DNA of 64,000 nucleotides from Xanthomonas fragariae (GCF_900183975.1 NZ_LT853882.1:496001-560000); one strand, 5' to 3'. Numbered from the stretch's first letter, positions 48,315-57,953 are shown. Notes: generated by a model not told the origin, from the sequence alone. Translations and numbers: made by a program.

Positions 48315-48872
48315 TTACGGCATCAGCACCTTGTCCACCACGTGGATCACGCCATTGCTCTGCATGACATCGGCAATGGTGACGTTGGCGGTGTTGCCCT
48401 TGACGTCGGTAATGGTGACCTTCTTGCCCTTGAGCTTTGCGGTCAGCGGTTCGCCCTGCACGGTGGTCAGCGTGGCGCTACCGCCGCCGGCCTTGATCTT
48501 GGCGATCAGCGAGGCGGCATCCACCTTGCCGGGCACCACGTGATAGGTCAGTACCTTGGTCAGGTTGGGCTTGGATGCTGGCTTCAACAGCGTTTCAACC
48601 GTGCCGGACGGCAGTGCGGCAAATGCTTCATTGGTCGGAGCGAACACGGTGAACGGCCCCGGGCCTTTCAGCGTGTCGACCAGGCCGGCGGCCTTGACTG
48701 CGGCGACCAGGGTGGTGTGGTCCTTGGAGTTGACCGCGTTGTCGACGATATCCTTGGTGGCCAGCATCGGCGCACCGCCTACCATGGGATTGGACGCAGC
48801 GTAGGCGGGGGCCATGGCGCTGGTCAGGGCAATGGCAGCGGCAACGGCAAGCGACTGGAATGAAGTCTTCAT
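48315..48872 (-). CDS. Secreted fasciclin-domain protein
   Basis: This protein is 185 aa from the ATG at 48872; an in-frame start at 48938 is rejected because it hides the signal peptide. The signal peptide runs to APAYA-ASN. A single FAS1 domain follows with [19 protein letters not shown] and [13 protein letters not shown], closing [16 protein letters not shown]1 proteins mediate adhesion and surface interaction, so a role in attachment is possible. It is monocistronic. Confidence 0.88.
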   Translation of the reverse strand: MKTSFQSLAVAAAIALTSAMAPAYAASNPMVGGAPMLATKDIVDNAVNSKDHTTLVAAVKAAGLVDTLKGPGPFTVFAPTNEAFAALPSGTVETLLKPASKPNLTKVLTYHVVPGKVDAASLIAKIKAGGGSATLTTVQGEPLTAKLKGKKVTITDVKGNTANVTIADVMQSNGVIHVVDKVLMP

Positions 48873-49219
48873 GAGGCATCGATCCTTTGGGTAAGCGATC
48901 GCCTGGATGGCAACCGTCGACCTGGATATTCGCACCAATGCAACGCGGATGCATTACGTGATTTTTTACATGGACGTGCTGCACTGCAACGCGATTGCGG
49001 ACGCGTCGGGATGGATTGCGCTGGATCCATGGCCTAAGGTTGAGGCTGCTCGATCGGTGGCGGTGACGCGTGTTTTTCGTGCCGATGCAGGTTTACGTTG
49101 CGCACTTTGGCGTCGATCAAGCAAGCGCAATCGTTCATGGGATGTGCTGACAACTTGCGTTAATAACGTGAGTGCTGGACCCCATCCGGGTCCCACCATG
49201 AGAGGCGATTAATGACTAA

Positions 49220-50084
49220 GAGCGTCTAACAAAACCCAGGAAGAAGCCGTAAGCAGATGATGGAGCAAGCAAGCGAGAGCAACGCCAAGTGGAGATCGAT
49301 GCGGCGTTCAAAGCGGATGCGCAGTTTGCCCATGCCTGCGAACCAGGCATGGGTGCGCTCGACGACCCAGCGATGACGGCCCAACCGGTGGTTGCGCGCG
49401 ATCCCCTTGCGTGCGATCCGCGCAATGATGCCGCGCTGCTTGAGGAAGGCGCGACAGCGGTCGATGTCGTAAGCCTTGTCGGCGTGCAATTTGTCTGGCC
49501 AACGTCGCGGGCGCCCTGGTTTGCCACCAATTGGCGGCAAGGCGTCGATCAACTCCTCGAACACGACCGAGTCGTGCCGATTGGCGCCGGTGACGCACAC
49601 CGCCAAGGGGATGCCGTTGCGATCGACGATCAGATGCCGTTTGCTGCCGAGTTTGCCGCGATCGGTCGGGTTCGGCCCGGTGTATGGGCCCCCGGGGGGA
49701 GGCTACGCTAGCGGCGTCCAGACCAGCTCGGCTCAGGTCCAGCGTCTGAGCGCGACATAGCTCGGCCAGCAACACCTGATGCAGACGATGCCACACACCG
49801 GCGGCCTGCCAATCACGCAACCGACGCCAGCAGGTCATGCCGCTGCCGTAGCCCAGCTCCATAGGCAGGTCTTCCCACGGCACGCCCGTGCGCAGGACAT
49901 AGACGATGCCGTTGAGGGCTTGCTGATCACTGATACGCGGCCGTCCACCTTTGGGCGAACGCTTCACTTGCGGAATCAGCGGCTCGATGCGCTTCCACAG
50001 CGCAATGGGGATCTCTTTGCGACGTGTCATGTCCGCAATTTTGCCACCGGCGAGACAAGATTCAAGGGGTTTTGTTAGACGCTC
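49220..50084 (-). mobile_element. IS5-family (IS427-like) insertion sequence, 865 bp
   Basis: The termini are 18-bp perfect inverted repeats (GAGCGTCTAACAAAACCC) flanked by TAA on both sides, a TNA-type 3-bp target duplication. The element encodes one transposase in two frames. It stopped 16 bp before the ATG of the secreted protein gene at 50101. Its left end matches the decayed IS ends found beside all the effector paralogues. Confidence 0.9.
49226..50030 (-). CDS. IS427-like transposase, two overlapping frames (frameshifted)
   Basis: The first frame (ATG at 50030; RRKEIPIALWKRIEPLIP, NGIVYVLRTGVPWEDLP) runs to about 49690. The second frame continues with RHDSVVFEELIDALPPIG and DKAYDIDRC, then RHRWVVERTHAWFAGMG, to 49226. 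The change of frame maps to a C5-G6 run at 49689-49699. The total of 805 nt is one base over a multiple of three. IS427 relatives commonly use a programmed frameshift, but a simple indel cannot be excluded. The second-frame catalytic D and E residues are intact. Confidence 0.8.
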
Positions 50085-50100
50085 TAAGAAGGTGCAGAAA

Positions 50101-50742
50101 ATGACGTCAGGAAACAGTGAATTCAGTCGATCAATGATGCGGGCATGGTTGGTGGCAGTCGCGCTGACGTCTTTCGCCACCGCGCAGGCAGTGGCCGCCA
50201 CGCCAACGCCCACTTCAGCACCGACTGCCGCGGCCCCGGCGCGTGTCACTTATCGACCCGGACAGACATGGGTCGTCCCGGACGAGTGGGAGTTCACGGT
50301 CAATTCTGCGCGCGTGGCCAACGTGAAAATTCATGACGATGGCGGCGGATCTTGGCATCCCACCCAAGTGATCCTGTTGAGCTATAGCTACAAAAATATC
50401 GGGTTCGATGACAGTGCCAACTACAAGGGTGGCGGTCCATCGACGCTTGCTTTTTCGAAGGCGCATATCGAGGTGGTCGACGCGAACGATGCACACAACG
50501 GCGGTGCAGGCAACTACCCTGTGCGCATAAAGCTCGTCGAAGATGCAACGGGTCAAGCGGTTGGGCAGCAGATGGTTGGCGCGCAGTGGCCGTACGCTTT
50601 CGAGAAGAAACCCAAGGCGGTCAAGGCGACGGTGAGTCACTACGATTCCAAGCTGACATTGCATAAAGCGACCTTCCTGGTGCCGGTCGAGGTCACTCGG
50701 CAATCGATGCCGCACGCAAAGACGCACGTTCACCGAACCTGA
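50101..50742 (+). CDS. Secreted protein, function unknown
   Basis: This protein is 213 aa from the ATG at 50101, or 202 aa from the twin ATG at 50134. The signal peptide MMRAWLVAVALTSFATAQ is cleaved near AVAA. The rest is a beta-sandwich-like domain (RPGQTWVVPDEWEFTVNSA; VILLSYSYKNIGFDD) with a Thr/Pro/Ala linker. It may be a DUF4352-like immunoglobulin fold, but this is a weak guess. The IS427-like element ends 16 bp upstream and has probably removed its native promoter. Confidence 0.6.
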   Translation: MTSGNSEFSRSMMRAWLVAVALTSFATAQAVAATPTPTSAPTAAAPARVTYRPGQTWVVPDEWEFTVNSARVANVKIHDDGGGSWHPTQVILLSYSYKNIGFDDSANYKGGGPSTLAFSKAHIEVVDANDAHNGGAGNYPVRIKLVEDATGQAVGQQMVGAQWPYAFEKKPKAVKATVSHYDSKLTLHKATFLVPVEVTRQSMPHAKTHVHRT

Positions 50743-51410
50743 TCGCTTCTAGAGGCGATCTGCACAGGTATGCAGTCGGGATGCGTGCCAGGGCAGGGGG
50801 CGGCGTCTGTCGACGGTTTGCTTCTAACTTCTGCGATGAGACGGCCAGGCAGCGATGTTTGTCGCGCGCCACCCGGCGTTGCAAGGACGCTACTAGGAGA
50901 CGGCATGCCCCACGCGGCGTGCCGTCTCATTGAGCGGTAGTTGGATCCGTTTTCGGCCGCGGCCTTAGCAGCGTGCCTTCCGGCGCCCACCTGGCAACGC
51001 ACCGCCTACATGTCGCCGATGGCATGCATCCGGTGCAACCGGTCGTGGCTCATGCAAACGTCGTGGCGATGCGCAGCGCTTCGTCCATGCTGTCGGCTGC
51101 GGTCAGATTGAATCGGTCGAGCACTTCCGATGGTCTCTGCAAGCGGGCCATCGGCCTTGATGAAGTATTCGCGCATCATCGTGTTGCCTTTCCATTCGGT
51201 TGCGTATCCAACAGCGTCTGGTCGACCAGCACCAGCACCGAAATTGGATCCAGCGCTCTCATAGCGGTCCGTCGTGCAGCGCCGCGGGCGGGCCACAACG
51301 GCGCGGTGGTTTCATCACCGATTGCAAACCGGTATGGTCCCATAGCCGTGTTGTTTGGCGTCGCAATATGCGATACCGCACGTGCAGCCGTTTCTTCTTC
51401 CAGGTTTTTC
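50743..51410. other. Intergenic region with degraded small gene and hairpin
   Basis: About 670 bp. A hairpin at 50897-50928 (GAGACGGCATGCC/GGCGTGCCGTCTC, one wobble) and a frameshifted small reading frame at 51050-51179 are all that I can describe. Confidence 0.5.
51050..51179 (-). pseudogene. Frameshifted small conserved-looking ORF
   Basis: The minus strand reads MMREYFIKADGPLAETI, then only after a one-base shift EVLDRFNLTAADSMDEALRI and a stop at 51050. The 130-nt length is one over a multiple of three. It looks like a small helical protein of about 42 aa that has lost its frame. The family is unknown. Confidence 0.4.
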
Positions 51411-53048
51411 ATGCATTCGATCGATGTCGTCCTCGCCATGTTGCTGGCGGTCGCGGCCAGCGGTTATCTGATCCGTATTCTGCCGTTCTTGCTGCCGTTG
51501 CCCTTGGTCCAGATCGCGCTTGGCGCGGTGGTCTCCGGTGTGTTCGATGCAGGCCACGAACTGGAACCGGAGCTGTTCTTTCTGTTGTTTCTGCCGCCGC
51601 TGCTGTTCCTGGATGGCTGGCGCATTCCCAAACAAGGCTTGTTCCGCGACAAGGCGGCCATCCTCGAACTGGCGCTGGGTCTGGTGGTGTTCACCGTGGT
51701 CGGAGCTGGCCTGTTGATCCACTGGCTGATCCCGGCGATGCCGCAGGCGGTGGCGTTCGCGCTGGCGGCGATCATCTCGCCGACCGACCCGGTGGCGGTA
51801 TCTTCGATCGCCTCCAAAGTGCGAATTCCCAGGCGTTTGAAGCACATCCTGGAAGGCGAGTCGTTGCTCAACGATGCGTCCGGCCTGGTGTGTTTCCAGT
51901 TCGCAGTGGCGGCTGTGTTGACGGGCACTTTTTCGATCGCCACTGCCTCGCTGACCTTCCTGTGGATGGCGTTGGCCGGGCTCGCGTTGGGTGTGGCGAC
52001 CACGTTCGGTCTGAGCCGCATCCAGGCCTGGATCTGGCGCCATTTCGGCGAGGAGCCGGGTTCGGCGATTCTGGTCAACCTGCTCACTCCGTTCGCGGCG
52101 TATCTGCTGGCCGAAGCCTTCCATGCCTCGGGCATCCTGGCCGCGGTGGCCGCCGGCGTCACCATGAGTTACGTGGAAATGGCCGGCAACGCGCCGGGCA
52201 ATATGCGTCTGCAGCGCTCGGCGGTGTGGGACACGGTGCAATTCACCTTCAACGGCATCATCTTCGTGCTGCTGGGCGAGCAGTTGCCGGGGATCCTGGA
52301 CGGTGCAGTACGCAGCGTTCAGCAGGCCGGGCACGTCAATCCGTGGTGGCTGGCGGTCTATGTGCTGACCATCAGCACTAGCCTGATGGCACTGCGTTTT
52401 GTGTGGGTTTTCCTGTCGTTGCGCTGGAACATCTTCAAGGCGCAGCGGCGTGGCGAGCAGCATGTCAGCCCGCCTTGGCGGATCGTGGTTGCGGTGTCGC
52501 TGGCCGGCGTGCGCGGCGCGATCACCCTGGCCGGCGTGCTCACACTGCCGTTGATGCTGGAAGACGGCTCGCCGTTTCCGGCCCGCCAGTTGGCGATTTT
52601 TCTGGCCGCCTCGGTGATCCTGGTCTCGTTGCTGGTGGCCAGCGTGGCGTTGCCGCGCCTGCTGCGCGGGCTGGAGTTGCCGGAAGAAGAAGACGAGCAG
52701 CTGAAGGAAGAACTGGCCGTCAAGGCCGCCTCGCAGGCCGCGCTGGAGGCAGTGGAAAAACTGCGCCAGCGGTTGGTGGAGGGCAGCAAGCATGCCGAGC
52801 GTTACAACGCTGCGGCCAATCAGGTCAGTCAGCGTTATCAGCGCAAGCTGGGCGCGGTGGACATGGCCGAAACCGATCCGGAAGAAGCCTGTGCCTACGA
52901 ACAGGCGCTGTGCCAGTTCCGTCACGCGGCGTTGATGGCAGAGCGTAACGAGCTGTTCAAGCTTGCGCGCCGCCACGAGATCTCCGACGATCTGTCGCGC
53001 CGGTTGGTGCGCAATCTGGATTTGATCGAGTCGCGTAAACGCGCGTAA
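51411..53048 (+). CDS. CPA1-family Na+/H+ antiporter
   Basis: This protein is 545 aa from the ATG at 51411; longer in-frame starts (50973 on) lack any native feature. It is a membrane protein with about 12 helices. ISPTDPVAVSSI and EGESLLNDASGLVCF are the ion-binding motifs. The C-terminal cytosolic tail (about 420-545) is Glu/Ala-rich and coiled (LKEELAVKAASQAALEAVEK). It exchanges sodium or potassium for protons across the inner membrane. Monocistronic. Confidence 0.9.
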   Translation: MHSIDVVLAMLLAVAASGYLIRILPFLLPLPLVQIALGAVVSGVFDAGHELEPELFFLLFLPPLLFLDGWRIPKQGLFRDKAAILELALGLVVFTVVGAGLLIHWLIPAMPQAVAFALAAIISPTDPVAVSSIASKVRIPRRLKHILEGESLLNDASGLVCFQFAVAAVLTGTFSIATASLTFLWMALAGLALGVATTFGLSRIQAWIWRHFGEEPGSAILVNLLTPFAAYLLAEAFHASGILAAVAAGVTMSYVEMAGNAPGNMRLQRSAVWDTVQFTFNGIIFVLLGEQLPGILDGAVRSVQQAGHVNPWWLAVYVLTISTSLMALRFVWVFLSLRWNIFKAQRRGEQHVSPPWRIVVAVSLAGVRGAITLAGVLTLPLMLEDGSPFPARQLAIFLAASVILVSLLVASVALPRLLRGLELPEEEDEQLKEELAVKAASQAALEAVEKLRQRLVEGSKHAERYNAAANQVSQRYQRKLGAVDMAETDPEEACAYEQALCQFRHAALMAERNELFKLARRHEISDDLSRRLVRNLDLIESRKRA

Positions 53049-53123
53049 GTATTGAGTAGCTTCTGCGACCGATGCGTTGTACTGCCGATCCTGTCAATCC
53101 TCCCGGCATGCCGAGTGAGCATC

Positions 53124-53687
53124 TTATTTCTGTGGGCGCGGCTTCGCTTGCCGATACTGACGCTTGTCGCCCGCCTGTTCTCCTTTGGGATCGTCGTTCG
53201 AGCAAATGCGTCCGCCGCAAATGACAGCATCAGAAGCATAGAAGGCTTGGACGATTGGGACAGCTTTTTCGTAGCGCTGGAGTTCCTCTTTCGCTGCTGA
53301 CAACTCACGCCCGTAATAGCCCAGCAGCCTCCAGCCGATGAGCATCACCAGTATCAAGATGGAACTAGCGGCGCCGAACCAGATCCAGACAGTTTTGTTT
53401 GCCCATTGTAGTCGCGCAGATGTGACTGACACGGCACGGTCGTATTCGGCGGCAACCGGCGACACCGCTTCTCTGGCTTCCTGAGCGATCTGAGTGCTGG
53501 CGCCGCTTACGATACCCGACACTTCTCTGCGGAACTGGCTCACCTGGTGTTGAAGCGACTGAATCTGTTGGTTGAATGAGGCACTCATTCCTGTTTCCCG
53601 CTGCGCCATTTCCGAGTGCACCATCAAGATGACCTTAATGGTTTCCTCAAGTTTTCCTTGGGCCGACGCCAACTCATGATTATCCAT
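53124..53687 (-). CDS. Membrane protein with coiled coil, mobilisation-associated type
   Basis: This protein is 187 aa from the ATG at 53687. The N-terminal half is a coiled coil (SFNQQIQSLQHQVSQFRREV, IAQEAREAVSPVAAEYD). One membrane helix follows (VWIWFGAASSILILVMLIGW). The tail carries two Cys in VICGGRICSNDDPKGEQ. From memory this resembles a small protein annotated as a relaxation/mobilisation partner in Xanthomonas plasmids and islands. I cannot confirm that. It sits directly downstream of the IS-truncated gene on the same strand. Confidence 0.55.
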   Translation of the reverse strand: MDNHELASAQGKLEETIKVILMVHSEMAQRETGMSASFNQQIQSLQHQVSQFRREVSGIVSGASTQIAQEAREAVSPVAAEYDRAVSVTSARLQWANKTVWIWFGAASSILILVMLIGWRLLGYYGRELSAAKEELQRYEKAVPIVQAFYASDAVICGGRICSNDDPKGEQAGDKRQYRQAKPRPQK

Positions 53688-53722
53688 TTTACTTTCCTTG
53701 AGATTCGTTCCGGACAGTAGTC

Positions 53723-54310
53723 TCACATGCTCATTGTTGGTCCTTGGCGCGTTTGAGTATGTTGCTGTTCTTGTAATCGCTGTTGTTCCTGTTGCTCGGC
53801 TAGTAACTGATCGCTTCTCTGCGCCATTGCCAGCCCCTCGCACGATTGCGAAAAATCAATGGCGATACGGTCGAGTTCGTTGCTATCACCAGCTATCAGC
53901 GCCGCATGAGTTCTATTGATGAAAGGATCATCGAATAGTCCTTTGACAGACCAAGGCGTCTGCCTGTCTTCTGATGTATCACGCACGCGCTCATCGGCAG
54001 CGGAGATGAGTGGTGGAAGGAATGTAGCGTGATTGGAGGGCATCGGATCGATGGGTTTATTGGATATGCTGTAGGCGTCAGTTGCGAGATGACTCTCCCC
54101 GGTATCCACGCCTGATGTGATCTCGATACTTCGCAGAGCTATCATCGGCGTGACAATAGTCGCCTGATTGGTAAAGAGTTGCTGCGAATCTTGTTTGTTG
54201 ATCGGTACGACTGAAATCGGCGTGTTCGCTGCCGCCTGGAAGGCTTGCACATCTGCTTGAGCAGGTCGTAGCAATGGGGCGTTGGGATCGATGCGCAGCA
54301 AGCGCTCGCC
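53723..54310 (-). pseudogene. C-terminal remnant truncated by an IS1478-type element
   Basis: The frame is open from the left end of the IS (54311) downwards. Native sequence begins at GERLLRIDPNAPLLRPAQ and ends in a Gln-rich tail (LLAEQQEQQRLQEQQHTQ). No start codon of its own survives, so the 5' part was removed by the insertion or by a later deletion. It could be the tail of a relaxase/mobilisation or secreted polymorphic protein. The product is unknown. Confidence 0.6.
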
Positions 54311-55470
54311 AGGGAACCTCTGAACAACGCACTTCAAATGCGCGACACTACACACCTACGTTGAGGAGTCATCCATGCAACTGACGTTCGGTGACGCTGA
54401 AGGTTTGGGCAAGCGCAAGCAGACTCGCCGCGAGATCTTCCTGGCCGAGATGGAGCAGGTGGTTCCGTGGAGGCATTTGCTCGGACTGATCGCGCCGCAC
54501 TATCCGGTGTCGGGGCGGCCTGGTCGACAGCCGTACGCACTGGCGACGATGTTGCGGATTCATTTGCTGCAGCAGTGGTATGCGTTGAGCGATCCGGCGA
54601 TGGAAGAAGCGTTGCACGAGATCCGGACCTTGCGCCGTTTTGCCCGGCTCGGCGGTTTGGACAATGTTCCCGACGAGACCACGATTCTCAACTTTCGCCG
54701 CTTGCTGGAAACCCATGGCCTTGCAGCGCGGATGCTGGAGGCCGTCAACGCGGATCTGGTGCGCAAGGGTCAGAGCCTGCGGTCCGGCACGATCGTCGAT
54801 GCAACCCTGATCGCTGCGCCCAGTTCGACCAAGAACACCGACCGCGCGCGCGACCCTGAAATGCATCAGACCAAGAAAGGCAATCAGTGGTATTTTGGGA
54901 TGAAGGCACCCATCGGCGTGGATGAGTTTTCCGGGCTGGTGCACCACGTCCGTTGTACGGCTGCCAATGTGGCCGATGTCACGGTGACCCACGCATTGCT
55001 GCACGGCAAAGAAGACAGTGTGTTCGGCGACAGCGGCTACACCGGTGCGGACAAACGCGAAGAACTGCAGACCTGCAAGGCTGGTTTTTTCATTGCCGCC
55101 AAGCGTTCGACGATTCAAGCCATTGGCAACAAACGCGAGCGCCGCCAGGAAGAACGTTGGGAATACTTCAAAGCAAGTGTGCGTGCGAAGGTGGAGCATC
55201 CATTCCGCGTGATCAAACGCCAGTTTGGCTACACCAAGGTCCGCTATCGCGGCCTGGCCAAGAACACCGCGCATGTGCTGACCCTGTTCGCACTATCCAA
55301 TCTGTGGATGGTGCGCCGGCAGTTGCTGCCGGCCAGGGGATAATGCTGTCTGGCGCCAGCCAACGCCGCAAGAAACCGTAGAAATCGTATCGTACGCATC
55401 AACTCTGTGCGCTATTGGCACGCAGCAGGCTCGAATTTTAGAGGTCTGGTGCGTTGTTCAGACCTTCCCT
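54311..55470 (+). mobile_element. IS5-family (IS1478-type) element, 1,160 bp
   Basis: The 22-bp terminal repeats (AGGGAACCTCTGAACAACGC and its partner AGGGAAGGTCTGAACAACGC) have two mismatches. The transposase at 54375 is intact. No direct target duplication is evident: the left flank is CGCC and the right flank AACA, suggesting a deletion or rearrangement at one edge. It separates the mobilisation-like remnant from the effector array. Confidence 0.85.
54375..55343 (+). CDS. IS5-family (IS1478-type) DDE transposase
   Basis: This 322-aa transposase is apparently intact, with GAGGAG close to the ATG. The N-terminal helical domain (RREIFLAEMEQVVPWRHLL) is followed by catalytic Asp in GTIVDATLIAAP, Asp in VFGDSGYTGAD and Glu in RAKVEHPFRVIKRQFGY. 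It acts on the terminal repeats of the same element. Confidence 0.92.
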   Translation: MQLTFGDAEGLGKRKQTRREIFLAEMEQVVPWRHLLGLIAPHYPVSGRPGRQPYALATMLRIHLLQQWYALSDPAMEEALHEIRTLRRFARLGGLDNVPDETTILNFRRLLETHGLAARMLEAVNADLVRKGQSLRSGTIVDATLIAAPSSTKNTDRARDPEMHQTKKGNQWYFGMKAPIGVDEFSGLVHHVRCTAANVADVTVTHALLHGKEDSVFGDSGYTGADKREELQTCKAGFFIAAKRSTIQAIGNKRERRQEERWEYFKASVRAKVEHPFRVIKRQFGYTKVRYRGLAKNTAHVLTLFALSNLWMVRRQLLPARG

Positions 55471-55580
55471 AACAACCTCAAAAGACTCGACCAATGTGCT
55501 CGCAAGTCGTTGATTCGCATAGCGCGCAATTTATGGAGCCGAGGTTTTTAGAGGCGCCCCGAACATCACGATGCCCGTCA

Positions 55581-55684
55581 GTGAACCAATCGCGTTCTAA
55601 TCGCTCACACTGGATCTATGAGCGCACCGCCGCTCTTAACCCCCAGAAGCCGCTGCCGCGTCCGCCTAGAACCGGCTGCATCGA
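55581..55684 (+). pseudogene. Decayed moxR 5'-end fragment (array unit A)
   Basis: GTGAACCAATCGCGTT and the first roughly 65 bp of moxR are recognisable by comparison with 63760-63870. A shared extra A (CTCTTAACCCCC for CTCTTACCCCC) shifts the frame. It ends where the IS tail begins. Confidence 0.8.
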
Positions 55685-55754
55685 TCTCCACCTGGCGCTG
55701 TTGCCGCTGGCCCGTTCCATTATCTGCTGACGGCGGCTTCCTGGGTTTTGTTGG
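55679..55754 (+). mobile_element. IS-tail fragment (unit A)
   Basis: The bases GCATCGATCTCCACCTGG through TGGGTTTTGTTGG match the terminal 75 bp of the IS427-like element, with about a dozen differences. It is old and inactive. Confidence 0.75.
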
Positions 55755-55995
55755 CCGATCTTGGCGCGATGTCAGCGCACCGCATCGACGATGAGCCGTG
55801 CGCAGTGTTCACACGCACAGAGCGAATCGCTTAGCCACCTCGAAGGAGCGAAGAGAGATCATGGGGCTGGCTCCACGCGTTGGTCACGCTCGGTATCGCG
55901 ACAACGCGATACTGCATGCCGCAGATACAACCGATCTGCTGCTCGCAAGCCCCATAACGCAATAGCCATTCGGGAATAAGCTATGCACCACGTTT

Positions 55996-57705
55996 TCAGT
56001 TGGGTCCAGTGTCATCCTCGTTGAATGTCGGTAGTGACGCTTGCGACATAGCAGTGGTGCGCTGCGGCCCTGTAGCTTCTGGATGCAGTGCATCCCGGTT
56101 GAATGCAAGGGTGGAACTCGACGGCTCGGACTGGGCTGAGCCCGAAGGTCCAGCCAGCTCCTCCTCCGCGGGCATATTGAGATCCCAGTTATGCGGCAGC
56201 TGCGGCCGACCACCTGAAGGAGTAGGTGGAAACAAGGGTGAGTAAGAAGACCCAGACGGTTCAGCTCTGTTTCCAAGGTCATGCGTCTGTACATTAGGCG
56301 GCTGTACATCAGTAGTAACCATCGCGCGCACTCGTGTCAGCATGTCTATAATGTGGGAGCGTTGAGTCGCGCCCTTGCCATCCATGTAGAGATCCAAATC
56401 GTCATCCAACGTTTGGTCGTGCAAACGCGACGCGATCGTACGCTTGTTGTTCGCCTTTAGCCAAGCGCTGAAGTGACGCAAATACGCTGACGTCTTACCA
56501 GCGTAGGTTTCATTGTTCTTGTATATCTTCCCGCCGCTCGACTCCCATAAATGAGCTTTATATTGCTCGCTGAGTTGGTCATCGTCTGGGAGGATATCAC
56601 GGGTACTACGCCTCTTCGCTAAGTCCGTCTTTCCGTTGCTTTTGAATATCTGCAATTGCCGCAGCGCCGGACCCAACTTTTCGCTGCCTGTCATGCCCGT
56701 CCTTACGAAGGCGCGGACGTCATCTGTCAAGGTTTCGGACTTCAGTCTGCCCGGCTTGCACAATGGATCTTTCTTCTGGGCATGGAGCCATTTACTGAAG
56801 GCGCGCAATACGCTTGCATATTGGGGGCTAGCAGAAAGCGCCTCTTTGATGAGTTCTTTATCACCGTCCGCAGCCTCATGGCGGCGACGACTCGCCGGCT
56901 TTACCGTTCTGTCGGTGCGAGATAGCATGCGACGCAGATGCGTCAGTGCCGCGGGCAGATGATCTTGATTCAACGTTTCTCGGAAAATCTTGGCATCGCT
57001 ATTCAGCGCGTTCTTGTCTGTGCGGAGCCGGCGTCGCAGATCAGGCTTGCTTTGATTCTGGAGCCACTCGCTAAAATGTACCAACACATTGGTGTAGGCT
57101 CTTATGGTAAAGAACTTTTTCTTGCCCTTCTCGGCGGCGTCTAAAAACTCTCCAATGAGCTCCTTGTCGGCTGGATAGAGTGTATTGAAGCCCGGCATCG
57201 CGGTCCCGTTTTGCATTGCGCGTCTTAGGTTGGCGAACGGCCTGCTGCGCCTATCGACCACGCTGCTGGGCCTAGCGCTCGAGGTTGATGGACGATCCAC
57301 TGGCGCCCGCCGTTTTTTATGGACTGCGACGTGTTTAGAAGCAGGCTGCTGCGCTGTTGTCCCCCGGGGCTCAGGCGCATCAGCACGCGAAAGCTGAGGA
57401 TGATGAACATGACTGTTGGGGGGCAGGTTGTCGTGTTCCAGCGCGAAGGGAAACGGCCTCGATGTGCCGCTCCGAGCCGGATGCACGCCAGATCCCGGCG
57501 CCGAACGCACAGCAGATGCCTCGGTGCGACGGCGCTTATTCGGTCGAGCTGCCAGTTCACTGAGGACGCCAGGGGGCGTTGAGGACGACAGCATTCCGGA
57601 CGGACCGGCGCCCAGGCTCGCCGCCTGGCCAGTCGCCTGCTCTGGCACGCTTTGGTAGGTGCTCTGGGCATGCGTCCGACGATTGCTGCTCTTTGTGCTC
57701 CGCAT
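55996..57705 (-). CDS. Predicted type III effector 2 (array unit A)
   Basis: This 569-aa paralogue of effector 1 starts at the ATG at 57705, with GGAG upstream (GCGGAGCG then A-run). The N-terminus (SSNRRTHAQSTYQS) and NKRRRT (about 56-61) are nearly identical to unit B. Three modules cover about 165-455 (FSEWLQ, RLHDQTLDDDLDLY). One EAR-like NWDLNMPAEE lies near residue 495. The protein ends DDTGPN at a TGA where effector 1 has TGG. The tail after it is still readable (PEWLLRYGAC, CICGMQYRVV) but has a second stop. It is probably injected and possibly nuclear. Confidence 0.72.
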   Translation of the reverse strand: MRSTKSSNRRTHAQSTYQSVPEQATGQAASLGAGPSGMLSSSTPPGVLSELAARPNKRRRTEASAVRSAPGSGVHPARSGTSRPFPFALEHDNLPPNSHVHHPQLSRADAPEPRGTTAQQPASKHVAVHKKRRAPVDRPSTSSARPSSVVDRRSRPFANLRRAMQNGTAMPGFNTLYPADKELIGEFLDAAEKGKKKFFTIRAYTNVLVHFSEWLQNQSKPDLRRRLRTDKNALNSDAKIFRETLNQDHLPAALTHLRRMLSRTDRTVKPASRRRHEAADGDKELIKEALSASPQYASVLRAFSKWLHAQKKDPLCKPGRLKSETLTDDVRAFVRTGMTGSEKLGPALRQLQIFKSNGKTDLAKRRSTRDILPDDDQLSEQYKAHLWESSGGKIYKNNETYAGKTSAYLRHFSAWLKANNKRTIASRLHDQTLDDDLDLYMDGKGATQRSHIIDMLTRVRAMVTTDVQPPNVQTHDLGNRAEPSGSSYSPLFPPTPSGGRPQLPHNWDLNMPAEEELAGPSGSAQSEPSSSTLAFNRDALHPEATGPQRTTAMSQASLPTFNEDDTGPN

Positions 57706-57891
57706 TTTTTTCGCTCCGCTTCATGATGAAAAAGACGGCTTGTTCCTGGATCTGGTCAAGCTGATGCGGCTCAGGGATACCCGCTGAACAACGCCAGCTC
57801 TCGCGCATTGGCCTCAATTGATGAGTTTGCTTCCCGTCTGGTCGAAGCGCTGCTGATCCAGCTCTCACTATCCAGTTCTCAAATATCAAGA

Positions 57892-57953
57892 ATCGTGATC
57901 GATCGATTGAAAAGCCGGTGCGCAGATTGCGAAGGCGTAGTGGGTTTGCCGAA
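57892..57953 (-). promoter_or_regulatory. PIP box plus -10 of effector 2
   Basis: Minus strand: TTCGG (57953-57949), 15 nt, TTCGC (57933-57929), 31 nt, CACGAT (57897-57892). It is an exact match to the HrpX promoter rule. Confidence 0.88.

Noticed and set aside
53723..54310. Type IV secretion toxin (XVIPCD)
   Set aside because: The Gln-rich tail is suggestive, but the conserved XVIPCD motifs are not visible.
57557..57721. Alternative start MKRSEKNAEHKEQQ just upstream of effectors 2 and 3
   Set aside because: It overlaps the effector start in another frame, has no ribosome binding site, and loses its frame in copy 1.
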